DNA of 64,000 nt from Mannheimia granulomatis. GTDB lineage: Bacteria; Pseudomonadota; Gammaproteobacteria; Enterobacterales; Pasteurellaceae. The stretch lies in contig NZ_CP015030.1 of assembly GCF_011455695.1 (NCBI RefSeq), positions 186,001-250,000 of the forward strand, read 5' to 3'. Both the position numbers and the translations under genes were made by a program. Shown piece by piece: positions 8,829-17,278 of the stretch. The notes below the pieces were generated by a model. It did no database searches and had not been told where the DNA came from. It saw only the letters and a list, made by a program, of their open reading frames with translations. Within the stretch, counting starts at the first letter, position 1. Every line of letters starts with the position of its first letter.

Positions 8829-9278
8829 ATGCAAGTTATTTTATTAGACAAAGTTGCTCACTTAGGTTCTGTGGGTGACCAAGTAACAGTTAAATCTGGT
8901 TTTGCTCGTAACTTCTTAATCCCACAAGGTAAAGCAGTTATGGCAACTAGCCAAAACATTGCTCACTTCGAAGCTCGTCGTGCAGAATTAGAAGCGAAAG
9001 CGGCAGCAGCATTATCAGCAGCACAAGAGCGTGCAGCAAAAATTGCAGCTATCGCAGCAGTATCTGTATCTGCAACAGCAGGTGATGATGGTCGTTTATT
9101 CGGTTCAATCTCTGCAAAAGACATTGCTGAAGCATTAACAGCAGCAGGCGTTGAAGTTGCTAAATCTGAAGTTCGTTTAGGTGAAGGTCCACTTCGTACA
9201 ACTGGCGAACATGATGTTAAAGTTCACTTACATCCGGAAGTGAATGCAACTGTAACAGTTAACGTAGTTGCTGAATAA
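8829..9278 (+). CDS. rplI: 50S ribosomal protein L9
   Basis: L9 has two globular domains joined by a long helix and binds 23S rRNA at the base of the L1 stalk. The 149-residue product begins [19 protein letters not shown] and carries [16 protein letters not shown]. An alanine-rich central helix follows at about residues 45-80, then the C-terminal domain with [16 protein letters not shown]. It ends the rpsF operon and is followed by a strong terminator. Confidence 0.98.
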   Translation: MQVILLDKVAHLGSVGDQVTVKSGFARNFLIPQGKAVMATSQNIAHFEARRAELEAKAAAALSAAQERAAKIAAIAAVSVSATAGDDGRLFGSISAKDIAEALTAAGVEVAKSEVRLGEGPLRTTGEHDVKVHLHPEVNATVTVNVVAE

Positions 9279-9295
9279 TCAGTTAAAGCAAAAAG

Positions 9296-9322
9296 AAAAC
9301 CCAGCGAAAGCTGGGTTTTTTG
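9296..9322 (+). terminator. Terminator of the rpsF-priB-rpsR-rplI operon
   Basis: AAAACCCAGC, a GAAA tetraloop (9306-9309) and GCTGGGTTTT form a 10-bp stem followed by more T. It can also serve dnaQ, which converges from the right. Confidence 0.92.
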
Positions 9323-9335
9323 TAGCTTTTTAAAC

Positions 9336-10109
9336 TTAATTAAGGTTTTCTGCTTCTTCAGTAAATGCTTTTGCCCATAAGCAGTTTCCTTTTGATTTTT
9401 TTTCAATTAATTTCAATAATGCTAAATGTGATGTTTCTTCTTCATCTGTCGCTTTTAAAATAATGGCATCATCAGCATTTAACACAATGCTTGGAAGTTC
9501 CTCTTCTGTATCCACACTTATTGGACTAGTTTCCACTTCTTCCTCACCTAATAAGGAAATCTGACCACCTGTCATCATTAAGAATACATCGGCTAGAATT
9601 TCCGCATCCAGTAAAGCACCATGAAGGATACGTTTACTGTTATCAATGCCTAAACGGTCACATAATGCGTCTAAATTGTTACGTTTTCCCGGATACATTT
9701 TGCGGGCCATTTGTAGGCTATCAGTAACGGTACACATTTCAGCCGTTTTAGCCGGAGGATTTGGTAGGTAAGAAAATTCTTGATCCATAAACGCCACATC
9801 GAAGGGGGCATTGTGGATAATTAATTCTGCGCCTTTGATGAATGCTAAAAACTCATCGGCAATTTCTGCAAAAACGGGCTTATCTCGCAAAAATTCATTT
9901 GTAATACCATGAACTGCAATGGCTTCTGCATCAACTTCACGAGGCGGTTTGATATAGACATGATAAGTTCTGCCTGTTAGGCGGCGGTTAATGACTTCAA
10001 CTGCACCGATTTCAATAATATTATGCCCTATTTGTGGCGGTCCTCCTGCCATATTCATCCCTGTAGTTTCAGTATCAAGAACAACTTGGCGTATAATCGG
10101 GTCACTCAT
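9336..10109 (-). CDS. dnaQ: DNA polymerase III epsilon subunit, 3'-5' proofreading exonuclease
   Basis: Epsilon removes misincorporated bases and binds the alpha subunit and theta in the replicative core. The 257 residues show exonuclease motif I (VLDTETTGMN, about residue 9), motif II (HNAPFDVAFMD, near 99) and motif III epsilon type (HGALLDAEILADVFL, near 163). The C-terminal 60 residues are acidic with an LLKLIEKKSKGNCLW segment, in the region that contacts alpha in the family. The usual rnhA neighbour is not adjacent here. It is convergent with rplI and probably shares its terminator. Confidence 0.96.
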   Translation of the reverse strand: MSDPIIRQVVLDTETTGMNMAGGPPQIGHNIIEIGAVEVINRRLTGRTYHVYIKPPREVDAEAIAVHGITNEFLRDKPVFAEIADEFLAFIKGAELIIHNAPFDVAFMDQEFSYLPNPPAKTAEMCTVTDSLQMARKMYPGKRNNLDALCDRLGIDNSKRILHGALLDAEILADVFLMMTGGQISLLGEEEVETSPISVDTEEELPSIVLNADDAIILKATDEEETSHLALLKLIEKKSKGNCLWAKAFTEEAENLN

Positions 10110-10306
10110 TTTTTATTCCTTACATAATAGTATTCAGTAAATTTTACCAAAATTAAATTGTTTAAATGCTGTTTTTATGCAGATTATCTCTAGGTGGTAC
10201 GAACAGTTAAATGTCATAATAAAAATATGGATAATTTGTATAATTTAATATAAAATCTGTCCGCAATTTTTAGTTGCTAAATAATTTTATTAAGGAGTTT
10301 TAACTG

Positions 10307-10465
10307 ATGAAAAAAATAACAAAAATTTTTGCTTTTACTGCACTAATTGCTACATTATCTGCTTGTACGGGGGTTCGTGGACACGATGGTTCAGGTAATG
10401 TATGTAAAAATTCAACTTGGATGGGTATTTCTATCATTGAACTTGTTTCACCTTGCAAAAAATAA
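10307..10465 (+). CDS. Small putative lipoprotein
   Basis: A 52-residue frame starts MKKITKIFAFTALIATLSAC: a basic start, a hydrophobic stretch and the lipobox LSAC with the lipidated Cys at residue 20. The mature part is only about 33 residues (CTGVRGHDGSGNVC...) and holds two further Cys that could form a disulphide. AAGGAG lies 11 bases before the start, and a strong terminator follows 15 bases after the stop. These features together make it a real single-gene unit although it is very short. I do not recognise the family. It is convergent with fbpC. Confidence 0.75.
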   Translation: MKKITKIFAFTALIATLSACTGVRGHDGSGNVCKNSTWMGISIIELVSPCKK

Positions 10466-10479
10466 AACTGTCGATTTGG

Positions 10480-10512
10480 GGCTGATACCGTCATTAACGG
10501 TCTCAGCCTTTT
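10480..10512 (+). terminator. Terminator of the small lipoprotein gene
   Basis: GGCTGA...TCAGCC with an inner ACCGT...ACGGT stem spans 10480-10508, followed by TTTTAGTTT. It may also end fbpC transcripts from the other side. Confidence 0.8.
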
Positions 10513-10517
10513 AGTTT

Positions 10518-11528
10518 CTAAAATAAAGTAAATTCTCGCACTTGAAATCCAACTTCAACCTGTTCACCTAATTTCAAATCTTGAGTTTGGTAAGCAGTCA
10601 GTTCCACACCGTTAATAGCGATTTGGTAGCGGTAGTAGAGTCCTAAAAATAACTTACCAACCACCTTACCCAATCCTAGTTCATTTGGTTTTAAAATCAA
10701 CTGTTCAGGGCGTAGCATCCATTGGCACGCGCCTTTTTTTACCTCCATCTCTGGAAAAAGACGAAATTCTCCAATCGGACTACGTAGTAACTTTTCTTCG
10801 CTCACGGTGCAACTTAGATAGTTGGTTCCACCTAAAAAATCTGCAACAAAGGGATTAACCGGTGAATGATACAGTTCATTTGGTCTACCGAACTGGATAA
10901 TTTTGCCTTTATCCATTACGGCAATTTTATCTGCGAAGGCAAAGGCTTCTTCTTTGCTGTGAGTAACGAAAATCGCAGGAACATTTTGGCTTTTCAAGAT
11001 TTGTTTAATCTCTTGGATCATAGCATATCGGGTTTGGCTATCAATGTTCGAAAAAGGTTCGTCTAATAGCAGTAATTGCGGACGGCATGCCAAAGCTCGT
11101 GCAATAGCAACACGCTGTTGTTGGCCACCAGAAAGTTCATGCGGGAAACGGCTTTCCAAACCTTGCAATTTCACCACGGAAAGCATTTGCTCCGTAATAC
11201 TTTCTTGCTGGGTTTTTGCTAGTTTTGACAGCCCAAATTGGATATTTTCTGCTACAGTTAAATGGGGGAAAAGGGCATAATCTTGGAAAATTAGTCCGAT
11301 TTGGCGATTCTCTACCGCTTTGCTTTTCAGACATTCTTCTGCCAAATGAATATCTCCTTGTTCAATCGGTAATAGACCTGCGATCGCTTTTAAAAGCGTG
11401 GTTTTTCCACAACCGCTTGCACCGAGTAAGCAGATAATTTCATTTTCATTCACCGCTAAATTAAGCGATTGTAATACCGAAGTTTGCCCGAAATCGAGGC
11501 AGAGGTTTTTGATAGTTAAAACAGACAT
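10518..11528 (-). CDS. fbpC: Ferric iron ABC transporter, ATP-binding subunit
   Basis: FbpC powers transfer of Fe3+ from periplasmic FbpA through FbpB. The 336 residues contain Walker A GASGCGKTT (about 37), the Q-loop FQDYALFPH, signature [15 protein letters not shown], Walker B LLLLDEPFSNID and switch VTHSKEEAF. A C-terminal regulatory domain follows (about 240-336) with MLRPEQL. This layout is that of the FbpC/AfuC group. It is the last gene of fbpABC; the 117-base gap from fbpB holds two copies of a short palindrome. Fur control of the operon is likely. Confidence 0.93.
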   Translation of the reverse strand: MSVLTIKNLCLDFGQTSVLQSLNLAVNENEIICLLGASGCGKTTLLKAIAGLLPIEQGDIHLAEECLKSKAVENRQIGLIFQDYALFPHLTVAENIQFGLSKLAKTQQESITEQMLSVVKLQGLESRFPHELSGGQQQRVAIARALACRPQLLLLDEPFSNIDSQTRYAMIQEIKQILKSQNVPAIFVTHSKEEAFAFADKIAVMDKGKIIQFGRPNELYHSPVNPFVADFLGGTNYLSCTVSEEKLLRSPIGEFRLFPEMEVKKGACQWMLRPEQLILKPNELGLGKVVGKLFLGLYYRYQIAINGVELTAYQTQDLKLGEQVEVGFQVREFTLF

Positions 11529-11540
11529 AAAATTCCTTGT

Positions 11541-11566
11541 GTAGGTGGGTTGAAACCCGCCCCTAC
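11541..11566. repeat. Palindrome in the fbpB-fbpC gap, copy 1
   Basis: GTAGGTGGGTTGAAACCCGCCCCTAC-type hairpin, with GGGTT/AACCC at the core and GTAGG/CCTAC at the base. A related sequence lies at 11608-11632. Together they look like a short dispersed repeat; an effect on transcription between the genes is possible. Confidence 0.6.
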
Positions 11567-11607
11567 GTTGTTTTGTATTTTCGTTTTTAATTTTTCTTAT
11601 GTTTTGA

Positions 11608-11632
11608 TGGCAGGTTAAAACCCGCCCGAATA
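11608..11632. repeat. Palindrome in the fbpB-fbpC gap, copy 2
   Basis: It shares the GGT(T)...AACCCGCC core with the copy at 11541-11566, with a short loop of A and T. Same repeat family by eye. Confidence 0.5.
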
Positions 11633-11645
11633 GATTTTACGTATA

Positions 11646-13292
11646 TTATCGTTCTTTTTCCGATTGCGAAATCAGCGATCTTGTCAGCCAGATGACAGGC
11701 AACAGTCCGACCAATACTAACACAATCGCAGGTAGAGCTGCTTGCTCTAATTGTTCATCAGAGGTAAAGGTAAATACATGGGTGGCAAGGGTGTCAAAAT
11801 TAAACGGGCGTAACAAGAGTGAAGCATTTAGCTCTTTCATACTTTCGATAAATACCATTAAACCACCGGTTAAAATGCCTTTATAAATCAGTGGGATATG
11901 AATATGTTTAAACATTTTTAACCCACTTTTACCAAGCGTTTGGCTTGCCATATCAAGTGATGGTGAAATTTTTCCGAATGAGGTTTCCAGACTTCCGATT
12001 GCCATTGCCAAAAAACGTACTGTATAGGCAATCACCAGAGCAAATAAGGAGCCTGAGAAAATCAAGCCGACCGGTGAAAGTTCAAGACTCTTTAAAATAG
12101 CATGTAAATTATGATCGGCAAACGTCAGTGGAGAAAGCAAGCCAATTGCTAAGACTGTACCGGGAATAGCGTAACCTAATGATGAAAACTGTAGCAACAA
12201 GCGGGCAGATTTTACCGAAAATTTACCAACAGCAAGACGGTTAGCAAAATGGAGTATTAAGGCGAACAGTACAGTAATAACAGAAGCAATAACTGACACT
12301 TTTAAGCTATTTATTGCAAATTGGACGAAATCTAAATTCCAAGACTGTTCAAAATAATGATAGGCCCAGTAGAGCAGTCTTGCAAGCGGAATAAAAAAGG
12401 CAAGGGCAAGCAAGCCCCAGCACCAGGTAAGTGCTAAAACTAATTTCCAACCTTTAAGTTGTTTAAAGGCTGATTTTTTTTCGTATCCCCTTTGATAGCT
12501 TTGCTGTTTGCGGCGGCTGTATTGTTCGAGGCTTAAAAACAGGAAAATCATCAGCAACATAAAAATAGCAATTTGGCTGGCGGTACCAAGGTCGTGATAA
12601 CCCAGCCAAGAGTCATAAATGGCGGTTGTTAAAGTTGGTACGGCAAAATAGGCGACAGTTCCAAAATCTCCTAAGGTTTCCATTGCAACTAAAGCTGCTC
12701 CAATGGCAATTGCCGGGCGAATCAATGGCAAGGTAATCCTGCGGAAAATTTCTGCCGGTGATGCCCCAAGCATTTTGGCACTGTGGGTTAGATTTTCCGA
12801 TTGTTCTAATAATGCGACTCGAACCAGTAGGAAGATATAAGGGTAAAGCACTAAGGCAAGTACAAAGCAGGCACCGTAAAGGGTGCGGATTTGTGGAAAC
12901 CAATAATCTTGTGGACGTTGCCAGCCGAAAATATTTCTTAGCATTTCTTGCAATGCACCTGAGTAGTCGAGCAGATCGGTATAAAGATAGGCAATTAAAT
13001 AGGCGGGCATTGCAAGTGGCAGACAGAGTAGCCACTGTAAGGTTTTTTGTCCCCAAAATTGATAATTTGCCATGATCCAAGCCGTTGGAAGAGCAAAAAA
13101 AAGAGCGAGGAATACGGTTCCTAATACTAATAAGCTGGTATTTTTGATGTAAATCGGCAACATGGTATTCCATAGATGTGCCAAATTCTCCGAATCACCA
13201 CTGAGGGCGTGATAGCCGATAGCCAGTAGTGGTAGGAGGATAATTAACGTAATTAGTAGGGAAAGGGTTTTCCAGCCGAGGTTTTTTTTCAT
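11646..13292 (-). CDS. fbpB: Ferric iron ABC transporter, fused permease
   Basis: FbpB forms the inner-membrane channel for Fe3+. The 548-residue length and about twelve hydrophobic segments show two permease halves fused in one chain, as is usual for FbpB. The EAA-type loops are SAKMLGASPAEIFRRITLPLIRPAI (about residues 180-205) and ASQTLGKSGLKMFKHIHIPLIYKG (about 445-470), each contacting one FbpC. It follows fbpA after a 318-base gap filled by a terminator-like hairpin, a paired uptake sequence and a palindromic repeat, so its expression may be lower than that of fbpA. Confidence 0.93.
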   Translation of the reverse strand: MKKNLGWKTLSLLITLIILLPLLAIGYHALSGDSENLAHLWNTMLPIYIKNTSLLVLGTVFLALFFALPTAWIMANYQFWGQKTLQWLLCLPLAMPAYLIAYLYTDLLDYSGALQEMLRNIFGWQRPQDYWFPQIRTLYGACFVLALVLYPYIFLLVRVALLEQSENLTHSAKMLGASPAEIFRRITLPLIRPAIAIGAALVAMETLGDFGTVAYFAVPTLTTAIYDSWLGYHDLGTASQIAIFMLLMIFLFLSLEQYSRRKQQSYQRGYEKKSAFKQLKGWKLVLALTWCWGLLALAFFIPLARLLYWAYHYFEQSWNLDFVQFAINSLKVSVIASVITVLFALILHFANRLAVGKFSVKSARLLLQFSSLGYAIPGTVLAIGLLSPLTFADHNLHAILKSLELSPVGLIFSGSLFALVIAYTVRFLAMAIGSLETSFGKISPSLDMASQTLGKSGLKMFKHIHIPLIYKGILTGGLMVFIESMKELNASLLLRPFNFDTLATHVFTFTSDEQLEQAALPAIVLVLVGLLPVIWLTRSLISQSEKER

Positions 13293-13319
13293 TTTCTAGT
13301 TATTACTCCGTTTTCATTA

Positions 13320-13482
13320 CTGCCAAATCTCCCCTAGCCCCTCTTTGCTAAAGAGGGGGACTTGATCTCCAAAGATTTCAAATTCATCTTTTTTCCTTAT
13401 ATTTTTAAAGAGTCAGACGAATTTTACATTTTCTCTGAATGATCCCCCCTCTTTAGCAAAGAGGGGAGGGGAGATTTGGCAG
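13320..13482. repeat. MITE-like palindromic element between fbpA and fbpB
   Basis: The left arm (13320-13367) begins CTGCCAAATCTCCCC. The right arm (13441-13482) is nearly its reverse complement, and about 73 bases of AT-rich DNA separate them. Each arm also contains its own hairpin, CCCCTCTTT/AAAGAGGGG. An element with long inverted ends and no coding capacity is typical of a small non-autonomous repeat. It lies inside the operon and would form a strong RNA structure between the two coding regions. Confidence 0.75.
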
Positions 13483-13523
13483 AATAAATAAACGAAGCTC
13501 GAGTTATATTTTTTCAAAAACAC

Positions 13524-13547
13524 AAAAAGGACGCAAAGCGTCCTTTT
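13524..13547 (-). terminator. Terminator-like hairpin after fbpA
   Basis: AAAAAGGACGC...GCGTCCTTTT with an AAA loop, immediately downstream of fbpA in the direction of transcription. Because fbpB and fbpC follow in the same direction, it probably acts as a partial terminator. Confidence 0.7.
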
Positions 13548-13605
13548 GCAAGCGGTATAATTTTAGCAAAATTTTGCAATTTTTTGCTTAAAATTCACCG
13601 CTTGT
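13548..13605. repeat. Facing pair of uptake sequences after fbpA
   Basis: GCAAGCGGT at the left and ACCGCTTGT at the right, with AT-rich GCAAA tails between, form an inverted pair able to fold as a long hairpin just behind the fbpA stop. Confidence 0.7.
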
Positions 13606-13610
13606 CGGCA

Positions 13611-14639
13611 TTATTTTTTCTCAGCGAAATCATCAAATTTAACTTCATCCACTAATTTTAACGCTGCTTCATAGTGTTTTGCGATGTCTTCTAATTTGAT
13701 GGTGTCAGATGAGAATTCACCCCAGCCTTTCACTAGAGCAGATGGTTGAACATCAGCTTTTACCGGATATTCGTGGTTGAGTTCTGCATATAAACCTTGT
13801 GCTTTATCGCCACTGAGGTATTCAATCAATTTAACTGCGTTTGCTTTATTCGGTGCGTGTTTTGCAACTGCAACGGCACTGATATTTTTATGTGTACCGT
13901 ATTTACCACTTGGGAAGTTAATGATTGCAGATTCTGCCCAGGCTTTTTGTTTTTCGTCATCTAACATTTTGCCATAGTAGTAGCTATTGCCTAAAGCGTA
14001 GTCACAAATACCTTCTTTAATTGCTTTTACTTGGTCACGGTCGCCACCTTGTGGTTTCTGTGCTAAGTTTGCTTTTAAGCCTTCTAGGAATGCTTTGGTT
14101 TTTTCTACACCGTAGTGTTCTATCATTGAAGCAAAGAGCGATACGTTGTAAGAGTTTTTACCTGAGCGGACACAAACCTTGCCTTTATATTCCGGTTTAG
14201 CTAAGTCTAAGTAGTCAAAACCTGCCGGTAATTTGCCTACTCGATCTTTCGATGTATAGATTACACGTGCACGAGTGGTTAAACCGAACCAGTCACCTTG
14301 AGAGTCACGGAATTGTGCAGGAATGTTCTTCTCTAATACTTTTGATTCAATTTTTTGTGATAAACCGGCATTTACAATCTCCATAACACGCGAGATATCT
14401 ACGGTTAAAAGTATGTCTGCCGGGCTAAGTTCGCCCTCTTTTTTCACACGATCAACTAAGCCACGATCTGCGAAGATAACATTTACTTTAATGCCGGTAT
14501 CTTTTTCAAAGTTTTTCAGCATTGGCTCAATTAAATACGGCTGGCGGTAAGAATAAACGTTTACTTCATTAGCAGCAAAAGTAGTAGTTGATGCAAAAGC
14601 AGAAACTGCAAGTGCGAGAGTAGAAAGGGCTTTTTTCAT
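13611..14639 (-). CDS. fbpA: Periplasmic ferric iron-binding protein
   Basis: FbpA captures Fe3+ in the periplasm for FbpBC. I start at the ATG at 14639, six bases after AGGAG, rather than at one two codons earlier; this gives 342 residues. A clear signal peptide ends AFASTTTFA before ANEVNVYSYRQPYL. The iron-binding tyrosine cluster is in GNSYYYGKM near residue 220, as in class III FbpA proteins such as that of Mannheimia haemolytica. Hinge and domain patterns (VNVIFADRGLVDRVKKEG, VCVRSGKNSYNVSL) fit the family. It is the first gene of fbpABC, with a promoter and a possible Fur site upstream. Confidence 0.94.
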   Translation of the reverse strand: MKKALSTLALAVSAFASTTTFAANEVNVYSYRQPYLIEPMLKNFEKDTGIKVNVIFADRGLVDRVKKEGELSPADILLTVDISRVMEIVNAGLSQKIESKVLEKNIPAQFRDSQGDWFGLTTRARVIYTSKDRVGKLPAGFDYLDLAKPEYKGKVCVRSGKNSYNVSLFASMIEHYGVEKTKAFLEGLKANLAQKPQGGDRDQVKAIKEGICDYALGNSYYYGKMLDDEKQKAWAESAIINFPSGKYGTHKNISAVAVAKHAPNKANAVKLIEYLSGDKAQGLYAELNHEYPVKADVQPSALVKGWGEFSSDTIKLEDIAKHYEAALKLVDEVKFDDFAEKK

Positions 14640-14678
14640 TTTCATCTCCTAGAATAAAATATGAGCGGTATCTTGGCT

Positions 14679-14720
14679 AGTGTAGTCTTAATTTAAATCA
14701 AAATCAATACGAATTATTCT
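14679..14720 (-). promoter_or_regulatory. Promoter and candidate Fur site of fbpABC
   Basis: Reading on the minus strand, TTGATT (14707-14702) and TACACT (14684-14679) are spaced by 17 bases, about 40 bases upstream of fbpA. An AT-rich imperfect dyad resembling a Fur box (GAATAATTCGTATTGATT) overlaps the -35 region. The promoter is clear; the Fur site is a weak match supported by gene function. Confidence 0.5.
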
Positions 14721-14734
14721 TATTTATTAAAAAC

Positions 14735-14769
14735 AAATAGCGGATAAGCTTGTCCTTATCCGCTATTTT
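14735..14769 (-). terminator. Terminator of ettA
   Basis: AAATAGCGGATAAG (14735-14748) and CTTATCCGCTATTT form a 14-bp stem with a 6-base loop just past the ettA stop. T-rich DNA lies on both sides. Confidence 0.88.
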
Positions 14770-14789
14770 CTTATAAGCTAATAATCTGA

Positions 14790-16460
14790 TTATTTCGCGA
14801 TACGCTTATATTGCATACGATGTGGCTGAGTCGCAGCTTCTCCAAAAGTTTTCTTCTTCCATTCTTCATAGTCAGAGAAGTTACCTTCGTAGAAAGTCAC
14901 TTTGCCTTCATCGCCGTAGTCTAAAATATGGGTAGCAATACGGTCTAAGAACCAGCGGTCGTGTGAAATCACCATTGCACAGCCCGGGAATTCTAAGATC
15001 GCATTTTCTAGCGCACGCAGGGTTTCGACGTCAAGGTCGTTGGTTGGTTCGTCCAGTAACAGTACGTTACCGCCACGTTGGAGAAGCTTCGCTAAGTGTA
15101 AACGACCACGCTCACCGCCTGATAACTCGCCGACACGTTTTTGTTGATCCACGCCTTTGAAGTTGAAACGTCCAACATAAGCACGGCTTGGAATCTCAAA
15201 GTTGCCGATTGTCAGAATATCTTGCCCGTTAGACACTTCTTCCCACACCGTTTTTTTATCATCCATTGAATCACGGAACTGATCCACAGAGGCAAGGGTA
15301 ACAGTCTCACCCATTACAATAGAACCTGAATCCGGTTGTTCTTGCCCTGAAAGCATACGGAATAGGGTTGATTTACCCGCACCGTTCGCCCCGATAATGC
15401 CGACAATCGCCCCTTTCGGAATCGAGAAAGATAAATTATCAATTAAAGTGCGGTCTCCGTAAGATTTACTTAAACCTTCCACTTCAATTACTTTATCGCC
15501 TAGTCTTGGACCTGGTGGAATAAACAATTCGTTGGTTTCGTTACGTTTTTGGTATTCGCCGCTGTTAAGCTCTTCAAAACGTGCCATACGCGCTTTACTT
15601 TTCGCTTGGCGACCTTTAGGATTTTGGCGTACCCATTCCAATTCTTTCTCAATCGATTTTTGACGAGCAGATTCTGCCGCTTGCTCTTGTGCCAAACGTT
15701 TCTCTTTCTGTTCTAACCAAGAAGAGTAGTTACCTTCCCAAGGAATACCCTCACCACGGTCAAGCTCTAAAATCCAACCTGCCACGTTGTCTAAGAAGTA
15801 ACGGTCGTGGGTAATCGCTACTACTGTGCCTTCGTAGTCGTGTAAGAAGCGTTCTAACCATGCCACAGATTCTGCATCCAAGTGGTTGGTCGGTTCGTCT
15901 AACAACAACATATCTGGTTTTTCGAGCAACAGACGGCAAAGTGCCACACGACGACGTTCACCCCCTGATAAATGCTCGATCTTAGCATCCCAATCCGGCA
16001 GACGTAACGCATCGGCGGCACGCTCTAATTGGTTTTGCAGATTATGACCGTCGTGGGCTTGAATAATCGCTTCCAGTTCCGCCTGTTTAGCCGCTAACTT
16101 ATCAAAATCCGCATTTTCATCAGCGTACATCGCATAGACTTCATCAAGTTGCGTTAAGGCATTTTTGACTTCCGCTACCGCTTCTTCCACCGCTTCACGC
16201 ACGGTTTGTTGCGGGTCAAGTTTAGGCTCTTGTGGCAAGTAGCCGATTTTAATGCCCGGCTGTGGACGAGCTTCGCCTTCAAACTCCTTATCCACACCTG
16301 CCATAATACGTAATAGGGTTGATTTACCGGCTCCGTTTAAACCGAGTACACCAATTTTTGCACCCGGGAAAAAACTTAAAGAAATATCTTTAAGGATATG
16401 ACGCTTTGGCGGTACAACTTTACCGACACGGTGCATCGTATAAACAAATTGAGTTGACAT
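14790..16460 (-). CDS. ettA: Energy-dependent translational throttle protein (ABC-F ATPase)
   Basis: EttA binds the ribosomal E site and gates the first elongation step according to the ATP/ADP ratio. The 556 residues hold two ATPase domains without membrane segments: Walker A GLNGAGKST (about 40), signature LSGGERRRVALCRLLL and Walker B MLLLDEPTNHLD; then GANGAGKST (about 357), LSGGERGRLHLAKLL and VLLLDEPTNDLD. The arm and P-site linker regions between them (charged stretch EKRLAQEQAAESARQKSIEKE) match EttA. The C-terminus FGEAATQPHRMQYKRIAK is also typical. It is a single gene with its own terminator. Confidence 0.96.
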   Translation of the reverse strand: MSTQFVYTMHRVGKVVPPKRHILKDISLSFFPGAKIGVLGLNGAGKSTLLRIMAGVDKEFEGEARPQPGIKIGYLPQEPKLDPQQTVREAVEEAVAEVKNALTQLDEVYAMYADENADFDKLAAKQAELEAIIQAHDGHNLQNQLERAADALRLPDWDAKIEHLSGGERRRVALCRLLLEKPDMLLLDEPTNHLDAESVAWLERFLHDYEGTVVAITHDRYFLDNVAGWILELDRGEGIPWEGNYSSWLEQKEKRLAQEQAAESARQKSIEKELEWVRQNPKGRQAKSKARMARFEELNSGEYQKRNETNELFIPPGPRLGDKVIEVEGLSKSYGDRTLIDNLSFSIPKGAIVGIIGANGAGKSTLFRMLSGQEQPDSGSIVMGETVTLASVDQFRDSMDDKKTVWEEVSNGQDILTIGNFEIPSRAYVGRFNFKGVDQQKRVGELSGGERGRLHLAKLLQRGGNVLLLDEPTNDLDVETLRALENAILEFPGCAMVISHDRWFLDRIATHILDYGDEGKVTFYEGNFSDYEEWKKKTFGEAATQPHRMQYKRIAK

Positions 16461-16616
16461 CGTTAGTTTTCCTCACAAAAAAATTCTCCCTATTTTACTT
16501 GAATTTACTGCCAAAATATAGGGCACTTTTTGATTGCGTTGACTATCTCCGATTTCTTATTGTGAATGAATGCAAAACAAGGGATAATACCATGTTTATT
16601 TTTATGAGATGATTTA

Positions 16617-16674
16617 GCAAGCGGTCAGATTTTTTTATTATTTTGCAAAATCAGTTACGTTTTTGATCGCTTGT
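16617..16674. repeat. Facing pair of uptake sequences upstream of rnfA
   Basis: GCAAGCGGTCA at 16617 faces GATCGCTTGT ending at 16674, with an AT-rich centre containing GCAAAA. It lies in the 236-base gap between the divergent ettA and rnfA starts, where I see no other clear element. Confidence 0.65.
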
Positions 16675-16696
16675 ATTCTGTAATTCTGTGGATGTT

Positions 16697-17278
16697 ATGG
16701 TCGATTATATTTTGTTAGTCATCAGCACTGCCTTAATTAATAACTTTGTCCTAGTAAAATTTTTAGGACTTTGTCCGTTTATGGGCGTGTCGAAAAAAGT
16801 TGAAACTGCAATCGGAATGGGGCTTGCCACCACTTTCGTGTTAACAGTTGCCTCACTTTCTGCCTATTTGGTGGAAACTTACCTGCTTGTGCCGTTAAAT
16901 GCTCAGTTTTTAAGAACCTTGGTGTTTATTTTAGTGATTGCGGTAATTGTTCAGCTAACGGAAATGATCGTACATAAAACCAGCCCGATGCTTTATCGGC
17001 TATTAGGCATTTATTTACCGCTTATTACCACCAACTGTGCCGTACTTGGGGTGGCATTACTGAATGTGAATTTAGCCAATAACTTAGTGGAGTCTGTGCT
17101 TTACGGCTTTGGTGCGGCTGCTGGTTTTTCCTTAGTATTAGTCTTGTTTGCGGCCTTGCGTGAGCGTTTGGCGGCTGCCGATGTGCCGCGTCCATTCCAA
17201 GGGGCTTCTATTGCCCTGATTACTGCAGGTTTAATGTCGCTTGCCTTTATGGGCTTTACAGGGTTGGTGAAACTATAA
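16697..17278 (+). CDS. rnfA: Electron transport complex subunit RnfA (RsxA)
   Basis: RnfA is a six-helix inner-membrane subunit of the Rnf complex, which couples electron transfer between NADH and ferredoxin-like carriers to ion movement. I begin at the ATG at 16697 ([28 protein letters not shown]), giving 193 residues, exactly the E. coli length; an ATG nine bases earlier is also in frame. The first-helix LGLCPF and the [10 protein letters not shown] region carry conserved Cys implicated in an intramembrane iron-sulphur site shared with RnfE. The stop overlaps the rnfB ATG by one base. Confidence 0.96.
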   Translation: MVDYILLVISTALINNFVLVKFLGLCPFMGVSKKVETAIGMGLATTFVLTVASLSAYLVETYLLVPLNAQFLRTLVFILVIAVIVQLTEMIVHKTSPMLYRLLGIYLPLITTNCAVLGVALLNVNLANNLVESVLYGFGAAAGFSLVLVLFAALRERLAAADVPRPFQGASIALITAGLMSLAFMGFTGLVKL

